A program made the translations under genes and the position numbers. From the NCBI GenBank assembly GCA_024235915.1, contig JACKLO010000008.1, positions 1 through 64,000 on the forward strand: a DNA stretch of 64,000 nucleotides. Direction: 5' to 3'. Numbering within the stretch: position 1 is the stretch's first letter; every line of letters begins with the position of its first letter. Positions 49,841 to 59,348 of this stretch are shown piece after piece. Below the pieces are notes generated by a model. The model had not been told where the DNA came from and did no database searches. It saw only the letters and a program-made list of their open reading frames with translations. This DNA comes from Burkholderiaceae bacterium (GTDB taxonomy: Bacteria; Pseudomonadota; Gammaproteobacteria; Burkholderiales; Burkholderiaceae_C).

Positions 49841-51820
49841 TCAGGACAGCTCGAACTGGCCGATCTTGTGCAGCAGGCGGTCGCCATGCGACTGCAGTTG
49901 TCCGGAGGCCTCGGCCAACTGCCGCACGAGCCGCAGGTTCTCTTCCGCTGCCCCGTTGATCTCTGTCAGCCCTCCCTTGAGCGCAGAGGCCTCGCTCTGC
50001 CCGCTGCGGGACATGGCAGCCACGCGCTCCACGGCCTGGTGGATGGCGTCGACCTGATCCTCGCTGTCCGCCAGCGCGGTGCCGGTTTCCTGCACCAGGG
50101 CGCCGCACGCATCCACGTCCTGCCCTGACCGGGTGACGATGTCGCCGATCCGGCGTGAGGCATCGGCGCTGCGCAGCGCCAGGCTGCGCACCTCCTGCGC
50201 CACGATGGCGAATCCACGACCGGCCTCGCCGGCCTTGCTGGCCTCCACCGACGCATTGAGCGCCAGGATGTTGGTGCGGAACGCGATGCCGTCGATGACG
50301 CGCACGATCTCGCCGATCTCGCGACTGCTCACGCGCAGCTGGTCCATCCGCTGGCTCAGCCGGCCCATGTGCTTGCGGTTGCGGGTGGCGGCCAGACGCA
50401 GGTGCTGCACGCGGTCGACCACCTGCTCCACGTCGCGTCCGCAGGCCATCAGTTCGCGCGCATAGCGTTCCACGCCTTCCAGCACGGTGGCCATGTGCTG
50501 CGCGGTCTCGCCGTTGCGGCGGGACAGGTCGGCGTTGCCGTGGGCCACGGTCTGTGCCGCCTGGTTCACCGACGCCGCCGTCTGGCGCACCGACGCCAGC
50601 AGGTCCGACAGCCGCACCAGCGCGCGGGTCATGTCGCGCATGGTCTGCGCCACTTCATCGTCGCCACGGGGCTGCAGGCGCGCGGTCAGCTTGCCGTCGG
50701 CCATGCGTTCCATCTGCACCGACAGCTGACGCAGACCGCCGTTCATCACCAGGAAGAAGCTGTAGACGATGAAGGCGGCCATCACCAGGCAGACCGCCAG
50801 CACGATGGCCACGCCGTTGCGCGCCTTGCGGGCCTGATCCATCGACACGACCAATGCCGCCTCCAGCCGGTTCGTCAGGCTGGTGCGCAGCGTGCTGACC
50901 TCGGAACGGGCGTCGTCGTACAGCTTGGCATGGCGCTGCATGTCCACCGTGCCGGCGCGGCCGATGGCATCGCTCTGCGCCCAGTCCAGATACCGGCGCG
51001 TGGCCTCCAGTCGCAAGGTGTCGTTCGCCGTCGTCGCGCCTTCGAGCAGGTCGATCGGCCGCTGCACCTGCTTCCACAGGCGTTGCACCTCGCCGAACGC
51101 GACCGCGGCCTTGACCAGGCGGTCCGGAGAACCGGCCGCGTCCTGTCCGGCCAGCCCCACCACCGCACGACGCAGCAAGGCCAGCGAGGTCTGGAGCGTC
51201 GGCAGGTCACCCAGCGCCAGGTCGGCGGTGGCACTCAACGTACTGTCCCGGCTGGCCTGGGCCTGCGTCGCGGCCACGGCGTCGTCGCGCAGGGCCTGGG
51301 TGGCCAGCAGTGCCTGAGCGTCGATCGGGCGCCGCGCGGCATACGGCAGCTCGACAGCCTGCACGGCGCGTTCGACGGCCGCCCGGGCACGTTCCCAGCT
51401 GGCGCCCAGGGCCAGACCCGTGGCCAGGGCATGGTCCATGGTCGACACGAGGCGCTTCTGGGCGGCGACCCGGTCATCCTGGCCAGGGACCTGGCCGGTT
51501 TCGACCGCCCGGGCACCACTGCCGAGTTCGACACGGAACTGGGACACCGCGGCGACGAGCCGCACACCGGCCAGCCGCTGCTGCGCCAGTGAATAGGCCT
51601 GCTGGTACTGCAGCAGGAGATTGAGGCTCAGAGCGGCCAGCGGGACGCCCAGGATGGCCAGCAGCAGCAGCACCTTGGCCCGCACGCTGATGCGTCGCAG
51701 CGGCCGAACCCCGAGCGCCCAGATGCCGTGGTAGGCAAAGAAGTCCTTCCACGCCCTCCAGGCGCCGGCCTCGGCGTCCTTGGGACGGGCGGAACGTAGA
51801 GCGGACAACGACAACAACAT
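49841..51820 (-). CDS. Methyl-accepting chemotaxis protein, large sensory type
   Basis: 659 aa. Transmembrane helix 1 (about 48-70, [20 protein letters not shown]) and helix 2 (about 335-358, [21 protein letters not shown]) flank a long, mostly helical periplasmic domain of about 260 aa. A HAMP region and a canonical signalling hairpin follow, with the tip [21 protein letters not shown] chose the ATG at 51820; a Met 13 codons upstream would reach into the promoter. A GCCGATAG sigma-28-like -10 lies 62 bp before the start. It is divergent from the rest of the chemotaxis cluster. Its ligand is unknown. Confidence 0.9.
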   Translation of the reverse strand: MLLSLSALRSARPKDAEAGAWRAWKDFFAYHGIWALGVRPLRRISVRAKVLLLLAILGVPLAALSLNLLLQYQQAYSLAQQRLAGVRLVAAVSQFRVELGSGARAVETGQVPGQDDRVAAQKRLVSTMDHALATGLALGASWERARAAVERAVQAVELPYAARRPIDAQALLATQALRDDAVAATQAQASRDSTLSATADLALGDLPTLQTSLALLRRAVVGLAGQDAAGSPDRLVKAAVAFGEVQRLWKQVQRPIDLLEGATTANDTLRLEATRRYLDWAQSDAIGRAGTVDMQRHAKLYDDARSEVSTLRTSLTNRLEAALVVSMDQARKARNGVAIVLAVCLVMAAFIVYSFFLVMNGGLRQLSVQMERMADGKLTARLQPRGDDEVAQTMRDMTRALVRLSDLLASVRQTAASVNQAAQTVAHGNADLSRRNGETAQHMATVLEGVERYARELMACGRDVEQVVDRVQHLRLAATRNRKHMGRLSQRMDQLRVSSREIGEIVRVIDGIAFRTNILALNASVEASKAGEAGRGFAIVAQEVRSLALRSADASRRIGDIVTRSGQDVDACGALVQETGTALADSEDQVDAIHQAVERVAAMSRSGQSEASALKGGLTEINGAAEENLRLVRQLAEASGQLQSHGDRLLHKIGQFELS

Positions 51821-51881
51821 GGCACTCCTCGGGCGCGTCTGGCCGCGGCGCGGCGACACCTTCGCCCGCGACGCTGCTCCT

Positions 51882-51889
51882 CTATCGGC
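51882..51889 (-). promoter_or_regulatory. Sigma-28-like -10 element for the divergent receptor gene
   Basis: On the minus strand this reads GCCGATAG, one base from the FliA -10 consensus GCCGATAA, with a weak TACA about 16 bases upstream. It suggests co-regulation with flagellar late genes. Confidence 0.55.
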
Positions 51890-51996
51890 ACGCCGGGGGC
51901 TGGGGTGTAGAGGATTCTCGCCACCACATCACTTCTCATTGATCAATTAAGCATTTATTCGCGCTCCTTATCAGTAGTTCCTTGCCGACCCAGGAC

Positions 51997-52023
51997 TTCA
52001 GCATCGTCGGCTTCTGCCGATAA
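51997..52023 (+). promoter_or_regulatory. Sigma-28 (FliA) promoter of the chemotaxis operon
   Basis: A perfect -10 GCCGATAA (52016-52023) lies 15 bases after TTCA (51997-52000), a half match to the TAAA -35. It is 27 bp upstream of the first chemotaxis gene start. Confidence 0.72.
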
Positions 52024-52050
52024 GAGGTCGACGCCCAGTCCACCAATGCC

Positions 52051-53229
52051 ATGACAGACCATGTGTTGAACCTAGACGCCCCAGAGGCACGGTCTCCCGC
52101 ACGTCGTGCGTGGGCACGCCCGCTGGTCGCGGGGATCGCGGGTGCGGCCGCCACGCTGATGGTGTGGGCAGGTGGCTGGCTCGGACTGCTCGGGCTGGGG
52201 CTGATGACCGGTGGCGCGTTCTGGTACCTGCGTGGCGGTGAACGCGCGGCCCGCGCGACCCCGAACGAGGTCGCACCGCCGCTGGCGGGCGGCCGCCACG
52301 GTGCCGAGGTCATGGTCAGCCAGGTGGTGCCGGTGTGGAACCGCCAGCTGGAACTGACGCGGGAAGTGGCCGCCGACGGCGTGGGGGGCATCCTCAACAG
52401 CTTCTCGGCGATCTCTGGTGCCCTGCACGACCTCACCGACAAGCTCCAGGCGCAAAGCATTGCCGCCGAGCCCGGCATGGTGGCCGCCACCGTCGACCGC
52501 GAAGCCGCCGCGCTGGAGCCGCTGCTGGCCGCCAGCCAGCGGGCTTTTGCGCAGCGGGACGATGCGTTCGCCGTCCTGGCCCGCTGTGCCGAAGGCATGG
52601 CCGAGCTGAGACAGCACGCCAAGACCGCGCGCGAACTGGCAAGACACACCCGGCTGGTGGCCTTCAACGCCAGCATCGAGGCCCAGCGGCGCGACGGTGC
52701 GGCGGGCCAGAGCCGGGACGACGGGCAGCAGGCCGTGGCGACCGAAGTCCGCATGCTGGCCACCCGCATCGGCGAGACCGCCGAACGCATCGATCAGGTG
52801 ATCTCGGCACTGGAGCCGCCGCTGGCCCAGGCGCACTGCCGGGGCTCGACGGGCGACACCACCGACGACGAGCTCCGCCAGGAGATCGACCTCGCCGCCC
52901 GCCAGTCGCTGCACGCGCTGATCGCCGGCCTCGGCGCCGCGCTGGCCGGCTCCGACGAAGTGGCCCAGACCGTGGCCACGTTGCGCAGTGAACTGGACGA
53001 CAGTTTCGTGCACTTCCAGTTCGGCGATCGCATCAGCCAGATGCTGGCCATCGTCTCCAGCGACATGGACAACTTCGCGCAATGGGTGGCTGACCATCCG
53101 ACCGCCACGCAAAGCGACGCGGCGCGCTGGCTGGAGGCCCTGGAAGCGGCCTACACGATGGAAGAGCAGCGTTCGGGGCACCACGGCAACGTGCACGTGC
53201 AGCAGAGCGCAGGTGTCGAGTTTTTCTGA
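52051..53229 (+). CDS. Receptor-like chemotaxis protein with degenerate signalling tip
   Basis: 392 aa. Two closely spaced membrane helices (residues about 24-58, PLVAGIAGAAATLMVWAGGW and LLGLGLMTGGAFWYL) leave almost no periplasmic domain. The rest is helical, with a tip resembling but diverging from receptors: TRLVAFNASIEAQRRDGAAG. It therefore probably senses an internal or membrane signal, or modulates CheA rather than acting as a standard receptor. It is the first gene of the operon, 16 bp upstream of cheY. The C-terminal half has no recognised domain. Confidence 0.75.
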   Translation: MTDHVLNLDAPEARSPARRAWARPLVAGIAGAAATLMVWAGGWLGLLGLGLMTGGAFWYLRGGERAARATPNEVAPPLAGGRHGAEVMVSQVVPVWNRQLELTREVAADGVGGILNSFSAISGALHDLTDKLQAQSIAAEPGMVAATVDREAAALEPLLAASQRAFAQRDDAFAVLARCAEGMAELRQHAKTARELARHTRLVAFNASIEAQRRDGAAGQSRDDGQQAVATEVRMLATRIGETAERIDQVISALEPPLAQAHCRGSTGDTTDDELRQEIDLAARQSLHALIAGLGAALAGSDEVAQTVATLRSELDDSFVHFQFGDRISQMLAIVSSDMDNFAQWVADHPTATQSDAARWLEALEAAYTMEEQRSGHHGNVHVQQSAGVEFF

Positions 53230-53245
53230 GGAACCGGGGGATCCC

Positions 53246-53611
53246 ATGAGCAAGACCGTGATGATCGTGGACGATTCGGGCAGCTTCCGAACCGTCGTCA
53301 AGCTGGCGCTGCAGAAGGCCGGCTACCAGACCGTCGAGGCCGTCGACGGCAAGGACGCCGTCGGCAAACTCGACGGGCGCAAGCTCAACCTGATCGTCTG
53401 CGACGTGAACATGCCCAACATGGACGGGCTGTCGTTCCTCAAGCACCTGAAGACGACCGGCAGCTACAAGTTCACGCCGGTGATCATGCTGACCACCGAG
53501 AGCCAGGAGGCCAAGAAGGCCGAAGGTCGCGCCGCGGGTGCGCGCGCCTGGATCACCAAGCCGTTCCAGCCCTCACAGCTGGTGGACGCCGTCAACCGGC
53601 TGTGTGTCTGA
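53246..53611 (+). CDS. cheY: Chemotaxis response regulator CheY
   Basis: 121 aa, a receiver domain alone. The acidic pocket is in VMIVDDSGSFR (two Asp), the phosphorylated Asp in LIVCDVNMPNMDGLSFL, Thr in VIMLTTESQEAK, and Lys in WITKPFQPSQL. Phospho-CheY binds the flagellar switch. The start at 53246 lies 16 bp after the receptor-like gene. The second receiver gene follows 23 bp later, so the two may compete for phosphate from CheA. Confidence 0.93.
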   Translation: MSKTVMIVDDSGSFRTVVKLALQKAGYQTVEAVDGKDAVGKLDGRKLNLIVCDVNMPNMDGLSFLKHLKTTGSYKFTPVIMLTTESQEAKKAEGRAAGARAWITKPFQPSQLVDAVNRLCV

Positions 53612-53634
53612 GCGCTCGTCCGGGAACACCGACC

Positions 53635-54003
53635 ATGCCCGGACAGACGATCATGCTGGTGGACGACTCGCCGTCCGTGCGCACGCTGATGCGCATGGCG
53701 CTCGAACGTGCCGGCTACCAGGTGGTGGAGGCCTGCGACGGTGAGGACGCGATCGATCACCTCGTGGCCGACACGCCAGCAGGCATCGTCTGCGACCTCG
53801 CCATGCCCCGACTCGACGGCCTGGGCTTCCTGCGCTACCTGCGCCACCACCCCCGCCTGCGCCACGTGCCGCTGATGCTGCTGACGACGGAGACCCGTCC
53901 GCAGATCAGGGAACAGACCCGCCTGCAGGGCGCGCAGGCCTTCCTCAACAAGCCCTGTCGGCCCTCCGAACTGGTGGCCGCCGTGCGACGCCTCGTGCAC
54001 TGA
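53635..54003 (+). CDS. Second CheY-like receiver
   Basis: 122 aa. All receiver residues are present: IMLVDDSPSVRTLMR, GIVCDLAMPRLDGLGFL, LMLLTTETRPQIR and AFLNKPCRPSELV (Lys). It is clearly different from the upstream CheY, so it is not a recent duplicate. It may act as a phosphate sink or on a second output. I start at 53635 (MPGQTIMLVDD); a Met 11 codons earlier lies in the cheY overlap. Confidence 0.9.
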   Translation: MPGQTIMLVDDSPSVRTLMRMALERAGYQVVEACDGEDAIDHLVADTPAGIVCDLAMPRLDGLGFLRYLRHHPRLRHVPLMLLTTETRPQIREQTRLQGAQAFLNKPCRPSELVAAVRRLVH

Positions 54004-54007
54004 CACC

Positions 54008-54280
54008 ATGAACCGCCCTGCCCTGCCCCTGGGACCCGAACTCACCATCGGCTTCGCCGCCGCGTGGCGCGAAACCCTGGCCGATGCGGTGAACGCCGGC
54101 GGCCAGGTGACGCTGGACCTCGGCGAGGTCACCGACTTCGACAGCGCCGGCGTGCAGTTGCTGCTGGCGACGCAGCGCAGCCTGGCCGAGCGCGGCCAGC
54201 GCATGAACGTGGCAGCCGCCTCGCCCGTGGTGCGCGACGGCCTGCAGGTCTTCGGCCTGCAGTCGCTGCTGGACGATTGA
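54008..54280 (+). CDS. STAS-domain protein of the chemotaxis operon
   Basis: 90 aa, a single STAS (anti-anti-sigma-like) domain: LTIGFAAAWRETLADAVNAG, TLDLGEVTDFDSAGVQLLLA and MNVAAASPVVRDGLQVFGL. The Ser in DFDSAGV is at the phosphorylation position of SpoIIAA-like proteins. STAS genes occur in several beta-proteobacterial che operons next to cheA, but their role is unclear. It lies four bases after the second receiver gene and 12 before cheA. Confidence 0.85.
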   Translation: MNRPALPLGPELTIGFAAAWRETLADAVNAGGQVTLDLGEVTDFDSAGVQLLLATQRSLAERGQRMNVAAASPVVRDGLQVFGLQSLLDD

Positions 54281-54292
54281 GGAGAACGGTCG

Positions 54293-56506
54293 ATGTCCAC
54301 CTACGACGACGACGCAGAGATCATCGCCGCGGCACGCGCCGGCTTCCTCGACGAGGCCGCCGACATGCTGGCGCAGTTCGAGCAGGCCCTGCTGGTCATG
54401 GAGACGGCACCCGACGATGCCGAGAACCTCAACGCCGCGTTCCGCGCCGCACACACCATCAAGGGCACGGCCGGGCTGTTCGGCTGCGACGCGGTGGTGC
54501 TGTTCACGCACGAAGTCGAGACGCTGCTCGAGGGCCTGCGCAGCGGGCAGCAGCAGGTCAGCGACGCCATCGTCGCGGCCCTGCTGCAGGGGCGCGACCA
54601 GATCGAGGCGCTGATCGACGAGGTGCGCTCCGGCCAGGCCGACCCTGCGGTGGCCGCCCGCAGTGTCAGCCTGGGCGCAGAGATCCGCGCGCTCTACGGT
54701 GGCGAGGCCGCCACCGCGCCAGCCGACGATGCTGCCTCTGCACGGCAATGCCAGGGCGGGACGACGCAGCCCGCCGGCGCGACAGCCCCCTGCTGGCACC
54801 TGTCGCTGCGCTTCGGCCCGGACGCGCTGCGCAACGGCCTGGACCCTATGGCCTTTCTGCGCTACCTGCGCCAGATCGGCAGCGTCACCGCCGTCCACAC
54901 ATTGACCGGCGCCGTGCCCAACCTGGCCGACATCGACGCCGAGGCCTGCCACCTCGGCTTCGAACTGCGCCTGTGCACCGCGCAGGACCGCGCCACGATC
55001 GAGCAGGTGTTCGAGTTCGCCGTCGACGACTGCGAACTCACCATCCTCGAGCCCGGCAGCGACCTGTCGCTGTTCGCCGCCCTGCTCGACGCCCGCTGTG
55101 GCGACGACGACGCCGCACGTGCGGCCCTGCAGGCGGTCTGGGACGGGCTGGGCGACTGGCCGACCGCCAGCGCGCCAGCCGAGGCGCCCGATGTGCAGGC
55201 CCAGGCAGCCACTCCGGCCAGCGATTCCACGACGCCACCTGCGGCCGAGGCTGCCTCTGCCGACGCCAGCACGGCCGTGCCGGAGCGCCGCCTGGCACCG
55301 CGCGACCGCCGGGCCGACGAGGCCCGCTACGTCAAGGTTCGTGCCGACAAGCTGGACCACCTGATCGACCTGATCGGCGAGCTCGTGATCGCCGGTTCCG
55401 GCGCCCAGATGGTCGCCACCGCCGAAGGCGCGGTCGCGATGCTGGAGGCCACGCAGCGCGTCTCCGAACTGATCCAGGCCACGCGCGACGGTGCCCTGGC
55501 CCTGCGCATGGTGCCGGTGGGCGAAACCTTCGCCCGCTTCCAGCGGGTGGTGCGCGACACCGCCAAGCAGCTGGGCAAGGACATCGAGCTCGTGGTCACC
55601 GGCGGCGACACGGAACTCGACAAGTCCATGGTGGAACGCATCGGCGACCCGCTGATGCACCTGGTGCGCAACAGCCTGGACCACGGCATCGAGACGGCCG
55701 CCGAGCGTGCCGAGGCCGGCAAGCCCGGCACCGGGCGCCTGGCGCTGCACGCGTACCACGAGGCCGGCAGCATCGTCATCGAGGTCAGCGACGACGGCCG
55801 CGGCCTGGACCGCGACAGGATCCTGGCCAAGGCCCGCGAGCGTGGCCTGATCGACGCCGACACCGTGCTCACCGAGCAGGAGATCTGGCAGCTGATCTTC
55901 GCGCCGGGCTTCTCCACCAAGGAGGCCGTGACCGACCTCTCCGGCCGCGGCGTCGGCATGGACGTGGTCAAGCGCAACATCGAGTCGCTGCGCGGCCACA
56001 TCTCGCTGGCCACCACACCCGGCCGCGGCACCACCACGCAGATCCGCCTGCCGCTGACGCTGGCGATGATCGACGGCTTCCTGGCCCGCGTGGGCGGCGT
56101 GCACTACGTGCTGCCGCTGGCCGTGGTCAGCGAATGCATCGACGTGCCGGCCGAGTGCCGGGCCACCGACGGTGCCGTGACCGGCACCTTCGACCTGCGC
56201 GGCGAGGTCCTGCCCTGGCTCGACCTGGCGCCCTTCTACGGCAGCGTGGCCGCCGAAGATGGCCGCCGCAGCCTCATCGTGGTGCGCGACGGTGCCACCC
56301 GCATCGGCCTGATCGTCGACCGCCTGCTCGGCGAGCACCAGACGGTGATCAAGCCGCTGTCACCCATGTTCCGGCCGCTGCAGGCACTGGCCGGCTCCAC
56401 CATCCTCGGCTCGGGCGACGTCGCCCTGGTCCTCGACATCCAGGGGCTGGTCATGGCCGCCACGCGCAGCCGCCCCACCGTTCGCCCGTCTTCGGCCGCC
56501 CACTGA
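54293..56506 (+). CDS. cheA: Chemotaxis histidine kinase CheA
   Basis: 737 aa. The HPt domain has the phosphorylated His in FRAAHTIKGTAGLFG (about 48-62). A divergent middle region (WHLSLRFGPDALRNGL) may bind regulators. The dimerisation region begins VKVRADKLDHLIDLIGELV. HATPase motifs are VRNSLDHGIE and EVSDDGRGLDRDRILAKA, then PGFSTKEAVTDLSGRGVGM. A CheW-like domain ends the protein (VGGVHYVLPLAVVSECI). It phosphorylates CheY and CheB in response to receptors. It is in operon with the upstream STAS gene. Confidence 0.95.
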   Translation: MSTYDDDAEIIAAARAGFLDEAADMLAQFEQALLVMETAPDDAENLNAAFRAAHTIKGTAGLFGCDAVVLFTHEVETLLEGLRSGQQQVSDAIVAALLQGRDQIEALIDEVRSGQADPAVAARSVSLGAEIRALYGGEAATAPADDAASARQCQGGTTQPAGATAPCWHLSLRFGPDALRNGLDPMAFLRYLRQIGSVTAVHTLTGAVPNLADIDAEACHLGFELRLCTAQDRATIEQVFEFAVDDCELTILEPGSDLSLFAALLDARCGDDDAARAALQAVWDGLGDWPTASAPAEAPDVQAQAATPASDSTTPPAAEAASADASTAVPERRLAPRDRRADEARYVKVRADKLDHLIDLIGELVIAGSGAQMVATAEGAVAMLEATQRVSELIQATRDGALALRMVPVGETFARFQRVVRDTAKQLGKDIELVVTGGDTELDKSMVERIGDPLMHLVRNSLDHGIETAAERAEAGKPGTGRLALHAYHEAGSIVIEVSDDGRGLDRDRILAKARERGLIDADTVLTEQEIWQLIFAPGFSTKEAVTDLSGRGVGMDVVKRNIESLRGHISLATTPGRGTTTQIRLPLTLAMIDGFLARVGGVHYVLPLAVVSECIDVPAECRATDGAVTGTFDLRGEVLPWLDLAPFYGSVAAEDGRRSLIVVRDGATRIGLIVDRLLGEHQTVIKPLSPMFRPLQALAGSTILGSGDVALVLDIQGLVMAATRSRPTVRPSSAAH

Positions 56507-56539
56507 AGCCGGCCCCTCTTCGCCCAAGGACACCCCATC

Positions 56540-58774
56540 ATGAACACCGTACTCCGCCGTCTGAAGCTGTGGCAGAAGTTCGCGATCCTCGGCGGCATCG
56601 GCCTCACGCTGGCCGCCGTGCCGCTGTACAAGGTCGTGGCCCTGCAGAACGCCAACATCGACGTGGCCGAAGCCGAGGACGCCGGCCTCGACCCGTTGAA
56701 GAAAGCGTACGCGCTCCAGGTGGCGCTGCAACAGCACGACACGTCCGCGAGCGCCACCAGTGCGGCCGCGCGGCAGGCGGCCCAGGCGCATGTGGAACAG
56801 CAGTTCCAAGCCACGGCGGCGGACCTCCAGGCGCTCGGCTACGAGCTCGCCGTGAAGAACGCACAGGCCTGGCGCGCCGACTGGGAGTCCATCAAGACCC
56901 AGGTCAGCAGCAGCGCCGCCGATGCCGGCCGCGCGACAGACCTGCACCGCGAACTGGCCGAGCGCACGTTCAGCCTGATGGACCAGATCGCCGATGCCTC
57001 CGGCCTGTCGCTGGACCCGGTGTCGGAGAGCTACTACCTGATGACGGTGCTGGTGGACCACATGCCGCGCCTGTCCGGCGAGGTGCACCGCCTGCGCGAA
57101 CTGGGCAGCGAGGCCATCCTGGCCAAGCGCATGAGCGAAACGCAGCGTGCCGACCTGGCCCAGGCCTCGCATCGCATCCACTACCTGCAAGGGCGTGTCG
57201 CAACGCAGGTGGAGAAGTCGCTGGACATCGCGCCGGCGCTGAAGACCGCCCTGGCCGACCCGCTGAAACAGGCGCTGGAGAAGTCGGACCAGCTTCACGA
57301 ACTGGCCGAGGAGATGGCCGACAAGGGTTCGTCGACGCTGACGGCCGCCGACTTCCGGCGACTGGGTGACGAGGCCGAGGCGGCCCAGGTGGCCTTCCAC
57401 GCCGTGGCCACCACAGCGCTCGAACAGCTGCTGCACGAGCGTGTTGCCACGGAGCGGCAAGCCCAGTTCACCTTCCTGGCCTTCAGCGCCGCGTTGCTGC
57501 TGTTCGGCGGCATCGTGGCCGTGCTGCTTTCGCGCTCGGTCACCCGGCCGCTCGGCCAGGCCGTGGCCGCCGCCGACGCCGTGGCCTCGGGCGACCTCAA
57601 CCGCGTCATCGACGCCAGCGGCTCGGACGAGGCCGCCCAGCTGCTGAGCAGCCTGCAGGCGATGCAGCGCAACCTGCAGACGCGTCAGCAGGAGGACCGC
57701 GAGCGCATGGCCGCCACCGAGGCCGCCAGCGCCGCGGCCACGCAGGTGGCCCAGGAGATCGGCGGCGCGGTCGATGCCGCGGTGGGGGGTGACTTCAGCC
57801 ACCGCATCGGCCTGCAGGGCAAGGAGGCCTTCCATGCCGAGCTGTGCGGCAAGTTCAATGAACTGATCGACACCGTCAGCGGCACGATCCGCGAGGTGCG
57901 CACGGCGGCGGACCATCTGGGGGCGGCCAGCGCGCAGGTCTCGCAGACCTCGCAGAGCCTGGCGCACTCGGCCAGCCAGCAGGCCGCCAGCGTGGAGGAG
58001 ACCACCGCCTCGCTGCAGGAGATGAACGCCTCGGTCAAGGGCAACGCCGACAACGCCACCCTCACCGACGGCATGGCCACCCAGGCCGCCGGCCAGGCCC
58101 GCCAGGGCGGCGACGCCGTGGCGCAGACGGTGCAGGCCATGAAGTCCATCGCCACCAAGATCTCCATCATCGACGACATCGCCTACCAGACCAACCTGCT
58201 GGCGCTCAACGCCGCCATCGAGGCCGCCCGCGCCGGCGAGCACGGCAAGGGCTTCGCCGTCGTCGCCGCCGAGGTGCGCAAGCTCGCCGAGCGCAGCCAG
58301 GTCGCCGCCCAGGAGATCGGCGCCCTGGCCGGCAGCTCCGTCGACGGCGCCGAGCAGGCCGGTGCCCTGCTGGGCCAGATGGTCCCGGCCATCCAGAAGA
58401 CCAGCGAACTCGTGCAGGAGATCGCCGCAGCCAGCGGCGAGCAGGCCGACGGCGTGCAGCAGATCACCGGCGCCATGAACCACCTCAGCTCCGCCACCCA
58501 GCAGACCGCCAGCGCCAGCGAGGAACTCTCGGCCACCGCCGAGGAACTCTCCGCCCAGGCCGCGCAGCTGCAGGAGCTCATGGCCTTCTTCCGCCTGGCC
58601 GAGGACGGCGCCAAGGCCGGCAGGCCCGCGGCCAAGGCCAGCGGCAGTGCACGCCGTGCACCGGCCGCCCCCGCGACGGCGGCAGCCGGTGGGCAGACCA
58701 CGCTGCGCTTCGGCCAGTCGGGCAAGGCCGCGGCCGTCGCCGAGGTCGATGAAGCCGACTTCACCTCGTTCTGA
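56540..58774 (+). CDS. Methyl-accepting chemotaxis protein, four-helix-bundle sensor
   Basis: 744 aa. Transmembrane helix 1 (about 12-33), a periplasmic helical bundle of about 275 aa with [19 protein letters not shown], a second helix (about 313-335, [19 protein letters not shown]), HAMP, then the canonical tip [20 protein letters not shown]. The C-terminal tail is Ala-rich and lacks a CheR-tethering pentapeptide. The DNA of the signalling domain (from 57869) is nearly identical to that of the two receptor genes further downstream. Ligand unknown. Confidence 0.93.
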   Translation: MNTVLRRLKLWQKFAILGGIGLTLAAVPLYKVVALQNANIDVAEAEDAGLDPLKKAYALQVALQQHDTSASATSAAARQAAQAHVEQQFQATAADLQALGYELAVKNAQAWRADWESIKTQVSSSAADAGRATDLHRELAERTFSLMDQIADASGLSLDPVSESYYLMTVLVDHMPRLSGEVHRLRELGSEAILAKRMSETQRADLAQASHRIHYLQGRVATQVEKSLDIAPALKTALADPLKQALEKSDQLHELAEEMADKGSSTLTAADFRRLGDEAEAAQVAFHAVATTALEQLLHERVATERQAQFTFLAFSAALLLFGGIVAVLLSRSVTRPLGQAVAAADAVASGDLNRVIDASGSDEAAQLLSSLQAMQRNLQTRQQEDRERMAATEAASAAATQVAQEIGGAVDAAVGGDFSHRIGLQGKEAFHAELCGKFNELIDTVSGTIREVRTAADHLGAASAQVSQTSQSLAHSASQQAASVEETTASLQEMNASVKGNADNATLTDGMATQAAGQARQGGDAVAQTVQAMKSIATKISIIDDIAYQTNLLALNAAIEAARAGEHGKGFAVVAAEVRKLAERSQVAAQEIGALAGSSVDGAEQAGALLGQMVPAIQKTSELVQEIAAASGEQADGVQQITGAMNHLSSATQQTASASEELSATAEELSAQAAQLQELMAFFRLAEDGAKAGRPAAKASGSARRAPAAPATAAAGGQTTLRFGQSGKAAAVAEVDEADFTSF
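57869..58649 (+). repeat. Signalling-domain repeat, copy 1 of 3
   Basis: 781 bp that is almost identical to 60336-61116 (offset 2467 bp), and over 57929-58527 to 61844-62442 (offset 3915 bp). Differences are a few scattered bases. No transposase or terminal repeats are seen, so the pattern points to gene conversion or recent domain duplication. Confidence 0.93.
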
Positions 58775-58778
58775 TGCC

Positions 58779-59324
58779 ATGAGCGCCATTGCCACATTCC
58801 AAGCGGCCGCAGGCCACGCGGGTGACGCCACGGGCATGGCGGGTGATGCCGTCTCCCTGCTGCGTCTGGCGGTGGGCAGCCAGACCCTGGCCGTGTCGAT
58901 TGCCGATGTGCGCGAGATCCTGCAGGTCGGGCGGCTGACGCCGATGCCACGCACACCCGCCTTCGTGCGCGGGGTGATGAACCTGCGGGGGGCCGTGGTC
59001 CCGGTGATCGACCTCGGCGCGCGCCTGGGCCTTGTCCCGGCCGACATCGGCCGCCGTTCCTGCATCGTCATCGTCGAGGTCGCACAGGCCGACCCGGCCG
59101 ATCCGCCCCTGGTGGCCGGCCTGCTCGTCGACGCGGTCTTCGAGGTGCTGCAGCGCGAGCCCACCGCCATCGAACCGGCGCCGGAACTCGGCACGACCGT
59201 GGCGCAACGCTTCCTGCACGGCATCACCCGCGCCGAAGGCCAGCTCGTTGGCGTGCTGGCCCTGCCGACCCTGCTGGCGGTGGCCGACCTGGCCGACGCC
59301 ATCGAGCAGCACCCCCTCCACTGA
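58779..59324 (+). CDS. cheW: CheW-type coupling protein
   Basis: 181 aa. A CheW fold is shown by [40 protein letters not shown] and [16 protein letters not shown]. CheW couples receptors to CheA. It has an N-terminal extension of about 25 residues before the domain, rich in Ala/Gly, and is a little longer than usual. It lies between two receptor genes. The start at 58779 is the first in-frame Met after the receptor stop. Confidence 0.93.
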   Translation: MSAIATFQAAAGHAGDATGMAGDAVSLLRLAVGSQTLAVSIADVREILQVGRLTPMPRTPAFVRGVMNLRGAVVPVIDLGARLGLVPADIGRRSCIVIVEVAQADPADPPLVAGLLVDAVFEVLQREPTAIEPAPELGTTVAQRFLHGITRAEGQLVGVLALPTLLAVADLADAIEQHPLH

Positions 59325-59348
59325 AGCCGCCCGTTCCCGGAGCCTTTC

